This document shows, one piece after another, positions 58,790 through 64,000 of a DNA stretch of 64,000 nt. The position numbers and the translations under genes are program-made. This DNA is from Ceratothoa steindachneri (lineage: Eukaryota > Arthropoda > Malacostraca > Isopoda > Cymothoidae), in contig OZ018327.1 in assembly GCA_963969495.1 (NCBI GenBank), positions 31,937,175 to 32,001,174 of the forward strand, written 5' to 3'. The notes under the pieces were generated by a model. The model did no database searches. It worked only from the letters and a program-made list of their open reading frames with translations, and was not told where the DNA came from. The first letter of the stretch is position 1, and each line of letters opens with the position of its first letter.

Positions 58790-59245
58790 ATGTTACCAGT
58801 GGGGTTCCTTAGAGGTGGGTGGTGGGGCCGTTGTTGTTCTTGATTTATGTTAATGATCTTGAGATAGTTTCTCGATGATACTAAGTTAGGTAGGATTATA
58901 TAATCTGATTCTGATGTTGAGGTATTGCAAGATGAATTGACCAAACTATCCCAATTGGTAGAGAAATTGACAAATGGAATTAAACATAAAAAAGTGTAGT
59001 GTACTTAATATAGGTAGGTGTATACACTGAACCATTGTAATCTGAATGGGGGAGTTCTAGGAAGGTCAGAATGCGAAAGAGACTTAGGCATAGAAAGCAG
59101 TGCATAAGTGCTAGGAATGAAGCAAATAGGGTTGTGGAGTTTATTGGGAGGAGTGTAAGTAATTGGAGTTGTGATGTCATTCTGACATTGTACTCGGCAT
59201 TAATTACACCTTAGCGTGACTATGCGGTGTAATTTTGATCACCAT
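58790..59245 (+). pseudogene. CR1-like LINE RT fragment (GVPQG to C-terminal)
   Basis: Plus-strand frames: PLLFLIYVNDLEI after a decayed GVPQ; FDDTKLGRI for FADDTKLG; SDVEVLQDELTKLSQLVEK; RSECERDLGI; RNKANRVLGFIGRSVSN with shifts; DVILTLYSALI. Together these are the second half of a CR1-group RT. The RT box has lost residues and several stops occur. Confidence 0.82.
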
Positions 59246-59713
59246 GTATAAATCTTTCATGAACGGGAAAGACTAATGAAATGAATCCAGCAAACCGCAA
59301 GAAACAAAAAATCCGGATAATTTTTCTTCGCAAATGTTATTTCCTAATTCGCAAAAAAATCCGTACAGGGGTGGGATTCGAACCGTGCACACTGAGGCAG
59401 CGAGCAACCACTAAGGTCTCAATTAAAGCGTCCCTTAGACCACTCGGCTACGCACAAGACAAAAATCTTTCGAATAAACAAGCTTTTAAAGTACACTTCG
59501 CAAGGTCGATCGGGATTATGAAAGAGAGAGAACTTAATAGGGAATTCAAAGGACAAATGAGAGTTGTGGTAAACACGCGTCAAATATAGATCAACAAGAA
59601 GAAATAATAATTAAATTTAATAACGAAACGTAATTGTGACTAGTAGATGCGTTTTTAGTCCTTGTTTATATTGATCAAGTTGCTATTATTAACATTAACT
59701 TATCTTTAAAGTA
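59246..59713. other. Spacer with a tRNA-like segment
   Basis: A 102-residue plus frame at 59281-59589 runs antisense through the tRNA-like segment at 59365-59460 and looks incidental. Confidence 0.45.
59365..59460 (-). other. tRNA-like sequence (Leu/Ser type), decayed
   Basis: On the minus strand TAGCCGAGTGGTCTAAGG matches the tRNA A box (TRGCNNAGTGG), and GGTTCGAATCCCACC is a perfect B box, about 50 bases later, the spacing of a tRNA with a long variable arm. The acceptor and T stems do not pair well, so it is a tRNA pseudogene or the head of a tRNA-derived SINE, not a working tRNA. Confidence 0.6.
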
Positions 59714-60685
59714 TGGTTGATTGGGAAGCTTTGTGTGATGGTTGTGGAAAGATGAGTGGAAGATTTTATGAATGCGTTGCATGTTTATGATTTACTGAGG
59801 TTGAATGTATTAGATTATAAGTTTGTAAATTAAGGGCTGACGTCCTGAAGATGAAGTGGGAGAGAGAGGCTTGACATGGTATTAATTATAGGAGAAATAG
59901 GGATGTAAATGATTAAGTGCACCGTGAAAGAAAGTAGAAGGTAGCAATAAATGAGACTTAAGTTAGGGATCTAAGGGTAGTATGGCAGAAGAAGAATGTT
60001 CTGTAGATAGGTTTTAGGTTAATTAGAGGTTTAGAATTGTATAGGTGTAAACTATGATGGGTAAACTAAAGAAGATTGGTTGTGCAGGGAGGAGCAGAGA
60101 GAGATATAAACTAGTATCATATATTGTATGGGAGTAGGTTTGAGTCTATTACTTGTAGTACCAGGTTGAGTTTTATAGGAAAGATAAAAGACAGGGAGGG
60201 GGGAGGTGAATGTGAAAGGGGATATTTAGCTAGGACATTTTTTTGAGAGAGAGTGGAAAAGGAGAATGAGAATATGCTTGAGAGGAGCACTTGTAGGGGG
60301 TATGACAGAGAGATTTGAAAGGTTGTTGAAAAGTACTGAAACGGATACAGTTGCCCTATACACATAGGAGTGAATGATGTAAGAGAGGAAAGGAGCTAAA
60401 GCATAGATAGGGAGAAATGCTAGGAAAGGTTTAGAAAAGTGGTAAGTGTGTGGTGGCGTGGATTTTGGCTAGTAGTAAGAGTAGGTCACGAGTGGTTGTT
60501 TCGAGCAGTTGAGATAATTGAGTGGCTGAAAGAAATGTAGGGTAAAGGCGATTATGGGTGAATGGTAGCATTTTGTGGAAGATCGGCAGAATCTGTTTGT
60601 GATGGAAGTATTGAGTGAGTGCTGAGAGAGATGTATTAGAATAGGTAGTCAGGGGAATTAGAACTTGAGAGAGGTGAGAGCAATC
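59714..60685 (+). pseudogene. CR1-like LINE ORF1 relic (PHD finger plus esterase-like)
   Basis: ORF1 of CR1-type LINEs binds the element RNA and can carry a PHD zinc finger and an SGNH esterase domain. From 59714: MVDWEALCDGCGKMSGRFYE, CVAC, ECIRL, VCKLRADVLKMKWERE, with Cys spacing of a PHD-like finger (CDGC, CVAC, EC, VC). Further on, near 60350, HIGVNDVREE matches the GxND block of SGNH hydrolases, followed by W-rich frames. Many in-frame stops occur (for example after CVACL and ECIRL). It is followed by a 24-bp repeat and then endonuclease remains, all on plus, so one CR1-like element probably spans 59.7-61.8 kb. Confidence 0.75.
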
Positions 60686-60689
60686 AAGT

Positions 60690-61070
60690 AAATAATATTT
60701 AGACCAAATAATAAATAATCCTTAAACCAAATATTTAAATTATATTTAAACCAAATATTTAAATAATATTTAGAACAAATATTTATATAAACTTTAAACT
60801 AAATATTTAAATAATATTTAAACCAAATAATAAATAATCCTTAAACTAAATATTTAAATTATATTTAAACCAAATATTTAAATAATATTTAGACCAAATA
60901 TTTAAATAATATTTAAACCAAATAATAAATAATCCTTAAACCAAATATTTAAATTATATTTAAACCAAATATTTCAATAATATTTAGACCAAATATTTGA
61001 ATAATCTATAAGCCAAATATTTAAATAATAATTAAACCAAATAATTAAATAATATTTAAACCGAAAAGAG
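60690..61070 (+). repeat. 24-bp AT-rich minisatellite, about 15 copies
   Basis: Unit AAACCAAATATTTAAATAAT ATTT with AATCCTT and TTATATTT variants. It sits between ORF1 and endonuclease remains of the LINE. Confidence 0.92.
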
Positions 61071-61079
61071 CTGCCAAGC

Positions 61080-61780
61080 ATTATTGAGTGGGCGGGGCAT
61101 GGAAGAAAGAGAGAGAGGGCAAAGCTTTGCGTGGATGGGTATGAAAGGGCATTAGAGAGGATAAACTAGGTGATAAACAACCCTACTACTTAACGTGTCT
61201 CGAGGTTAAAAAATTTAAAAGGTTTTTATACGAATGGTTCCAATATTAGAAATTAAAATAATGAATATTCCCTTGGACACTTGAAGAGGACATGGAGAGC
61301 CAGGAGTGAATGAAGTTAAATTTAGTCCTTAGTGCAAATGTGAACTAAATGACTATATGTAATAGTTAAAGAGTTAACATAGAGTTAGTTAGTAAGTGCA
61401 AATACACGTGGGGCCTTTTAAAGTCCTCTTGGACAGTATGAAGAGGGGTTTTTTTTAAACACAAAAATATTAGGGATTTTTATATAGCGTTCATTAAGGT
61501 CATAAGCCTTTATAAAACATTGTTTACCGCCTACAAAAATGATTGAGAGAATGGGTGGGTTTTAGAGGCACGAAAGCAACGAGGCAAGGTGAGCATATCT
61601 AAGTGGGTAGGTCATCCCGCATTCTCGAAGCAAATATAAAACGCGATCACCCATCCAGTACAGAGGATTATGAGAGGAGGGGGGGGGGGGCTGAAAGGGC
61701 GAGTGATGATGGAACTTAATCCAGGGTTTAATGGTGATATGGTTATTCCGGGTGATTTCAATCGGAAACTGGTGAATTAA
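61080..61780 (+). pseudogene. CR1-like LINE endonuclease relic
   Basis: Weak but ordered plus-strand motifs: FYTNGSNIRN near 61220 (family FYTNADSIRNK, the start of the endonuclease), SSTEDYE near 61660 (YRSPSSTEED), and GDMVIPGDFNRKL near 61735 (LLGDFNYP, with catalytic Asp and Asn). Stops throughout. It continues from the ORF1 relic upstream. Confidence 0.6.
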
Positions 61781-62109
61781 ATAACATGATAAGGAAGAGC
61801 AGGACTAGCAAGTTCTTGCATTGCTTTGTGGGGTGGGTATAGGCGCTTGTGACTAATTTCGTAGGCTAGTCGCCGACCAACTTTAACTCCAAAGATGCTT
61901 GGTTCAAGCCCCACTCTCCTATATAATAATCTCATGAATTTATTATATTCAATTATCATTTCAACTCCAATGTACGCAGTGGTAGAGTATGAGGTTACCA
62001 TAACAACGGCTAGCCTACGTTGGTTACGCTTTGTGGTCGCTCCCCATCAACGCCAGCAAGTGACTACGGCCCCCTGACGTGCCCCCACCACCCTAACTCC
62101 CTTGTGGTT
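61781..62109. other. Unassigned DNA with a tRNA-like motif
   Basis: GGTTCAAGCCCCA at 61901-61913 fits the pol III B box loosely; the preceding GGGTATAGGCGCTTGTGAC is only A-box-like. Uncertain tRNA-derived fragment. Confidence 0.35.
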
Positions 62110-62270
62110 CCGAAAGATTCTATGGTCATTGGTTGGCGCTAAAACCCCGATTTGAGCTTGGCCCCTCCTTCGAGGACCAACCGTTGGTAAGCCTCGGGTT
62201 GGCCGGTGATATGTATACTGATCTTTATGTGAATTTCATTATCCAGTCGGATGACCTAACCCGTGACTCT
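62110..62270 (-). repeat. Family D, copy 4
   Basis: On minus: GGATAATGAAATTCACATAA then AGATCAGTATACATATCACC, CAACCCGAGGCTTACC, and GACCATAGAATCTTTCGGAA then CCACAAGGGAG. Matches copies at 35.2 and 42.4 kb. Confidence 0.65.
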
Positions 62271-63226
62271 TCAAATAGACCGATCTAATAGCTCTGATTA
62301 AATAATAGTTTCAATTGGCTATTTTAACTTTAACTCGTGCCACACGCGGGGCGAAGGAGGCACCCCCTCGTGGGGACACGAGATGAAGTTAATTAAAAAT
62401 CCATGAACGCAGTCAGGGTGTGCGGTTGCTGTAGCAATGATGAACATCCCCCCTCGTTTGCCCGATATCGAGGGATAATAGCCAATCATCGGTTGCTATA
62501 GCAACCTCATGCCTTCGATTTGTTCGGGGAAGTCGCTACTGAGCCTTTGAATTCACGGGAACTGTTCTATCTTTAAAGATTATGTCTACATGTTATAACG
62601 AAAAAGAATAAGAATGAAAGGCAAAAAAAAAGAATGGAAGAAGAACTACAGCAGTACAGGAACAAGGACCAGCAAAGACCCTAAGGTCCGCTCAAGGATA
62701 GTCCGCTTACAGACGGTGTTAAACTACCACTTTCTAATGTTACTGTATCATGCTGTTTTTTAACATGCAGTTTTTTTTACTATTTCTATTCCACCGTGCA
62801 CACTTATCTACATGTGTACTATTTGGCCTTTTTTAACATGCTGTTTTTAACTATTTCTATTCTACTGTACACAATATCTACATGTGTACCACTTGGCCTC
62901 TTTTTAACATGCTGTTTTTAACTATTTCGATTCTACGGTACATACTTATCTACATGTGTATCCTTCAACATGCAAGTTAAGTTATCCCTCAAATGCACGA
63001 ACATGTTTCTCCGAACCAGGGTGGGTGGGTAGGACAGTACTATCTTCTCCCGTAGGCGTCGCCTGCTAGTGATGAAAATAATATAGGTATAGGACAGACA
63101 GAAAGAGAAAAAGGGAATTCAAATTCATTCCATGCCATGTAGGAGGAGATCACTGGCATCTTTTTATTGCTCATTTAATTTTATTCCCAACTCCGTATTA
63201 TGCATGACGTTTTCTTCTATGCTCCT
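62271..63226. other. Unassigned DNA with a short repeat
   Basis: CpG-richer at 62340-62400. 62740-62970 holds a 71-bp unit three times. No gene. Confidence 0.5.
62745..62970 (+). repeat. 71-bp tandem repeat, about three copies
   Basis: TTTTAACATGCTGTTTTTAA then CTATTTC(T/G)ATTCTAC and ATCTACATGTGTA; starts at 62831 and 62902 are 71 bases apart, with an earlier diverged unit. Confidence 0.8.
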
Positions 63227-63227
63227 A

Positions 63228-64000
63228 CTACGTTATATTTACACTATTGAAGTACTCATCAAGTCGGTTTTTGAACATATTAACTGACGTGCTTTCAACT
63301 ACACGGTTGGGAAGGTCATTCCACGTTTGCGTGATCTTAAATGTGAAGTAATTTTGAGCTATAGTAGAGTTAAAGCATTTGTTCACTAATTTGAAACCAT
63401 TTTGGCGTGTGTCCCTTTTGCCAATCTCGAACAATAGTCTGTAATCAATAGTAGTAAATCCTTTTAAGATTTTGAATAATTATATCAATTGTCCACGTAA
63501 TGGTCTCCTTTTAAGTTTTAACGAGCAGAGTTTCTCTTCGTACGGTTTGTTTCGGATTCCAGGAACTAGTTTAGTAGCCCTACGTTGCACTCTTTCTAAC
63601 TGCGCTATATCCTTGTCTAGGGAGGGACACCAAAGTTGAACCGCATATTCGAGGTGTGGGCGCACGAGTGCTTTGTATAGTGGCATGATTATATCTTTCG
63701 ATTTGAAAGTGAAATTCCGAGCAATATATCTTAGCATTCGGTTTGCTTTTTTGCAAGCTTCTGCGCATTGTTTCGATACTTTAAGGTCCTTTGAGATTAA
63801 AATCCCCAAGACGGAGTCGAGGACTTGGCCTTTCATATGGTATTCTACTTTTAAGTTCTGACATCCTAAATGCATGACCTTGTATTCACCTATGTTCAAG
63901 CCCATCTGCCATTTATCCGCCCATTCGACAATTTTATTTAGGTCGCTTGGCATTTGCTCTCCATCGGATCTAGAAAGGGCTCGGCTTCCCAGCTTCGTGT
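63228..64000 (-). pseudogene. CR1-like LINE ORF2 3' end, nearly open, runs off the window
   Basis: On the minus strand one frame runs from the window edge (TKLGSRALSRSDGEQ, right after the FADD catalytic box, which lies outside) to 63228: NKIVEWADKWQMGLNIGEYK, VLGILISKDLKVSKQCAEAC, KANRMLRYIARNFTFKS, MPLYKALVRPHLEYAVQLWC, LDKDIAQLERVQRRATKLVP, RRPLRGQLI, a single TAA at 63480-63482, then LFKILKGFTTIDYRLLFEIG, TWNDLPNRVVESTSVNMFKN and a natural end at NSVNIT. It matches the CR1/jockey-group RT C-terminal region over its whole length with one stop and no frame shift, so it is the youngest LINE copy here. The catalytic part cannot be judged from this window. Confidence 0.92.

Overview
This 64 kb window is AT-rich nuclear DNA from an animal, and most of it is repeats. 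Two blocks of degenerate TTAGG-type motif (GGTTA-rich at 36.6-36.9 kb, CCTAA-rich at 54.1-54.3 kb) fit an arthropod. The mix of long (TA)n tracts, large minisatellites, RTE and CR1/L2-like LINE remains and Tc1/mariner, hAT and Merlin remains would suit a large repeat-rich genome such as a decapod crustacean; that finer placement is an inference. I found no convincing intact host gene. The long open frames lie either in tandem repeats whose period is a multiple of three or in decayed transposons. I found no operon, CRISPR array, rRNA or intact tRNA.

Layout. 0-8.6 kb: copies of dispersed families A and C, a 96-bp satellite, an RTE-type LINE relic (3.64-5.90 kb, minus) split by a family B element, and a 50-bp minisatellite of about 1.6 kb. 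8.6-16.9 kb: mostly unassigned DNA, a 360-bp family B copy, microsatellites, and an internally deleted mariner-type transposase (14.77-15.26 kb). 17-23.4 kb: a Tc1-like element with visible ends, an L2/CR1-like RT relic, another family B copy and a 30-bp minisatellite open on both strands. 23.8-29.8 kb: a 6-kb array of a 29-bp unit with a 1.13-kb internal duplication. 30.3-42.6 kb: three Tc1-like relics, a CpG-rich stretch, family A, B and D copies, and GATA/GGTA and TA arrays carrying a hairpin element. 43.5-52 kb: three CR1-like LINE relics, one holding a 233-bp MITE and one a ~364-bp hAT-like element, plus a 52-bp minisatellite and two head-to-head family B copies. 52-64 kb: TA palindromes, a Merlin (IS1595/ISXO2-like) element nested in a minisatellite, a second mariner-type relic, and LINE pieces including a PHD-finger plus esterase-like ORF1 and a nearly open RT 3' end at the window edge.

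The main value of the window is its nesting, which gives relative ages: LINEs and minisatellites are the older hosts, while the MITE, hAT, Merlin and family B elements are later insertions. Family B has inverted termini, end palindromes and central 122-128 bp tandem units; it is the best candidate for a little-described element and looks most like a Helentron-associated (HINE-type) element.
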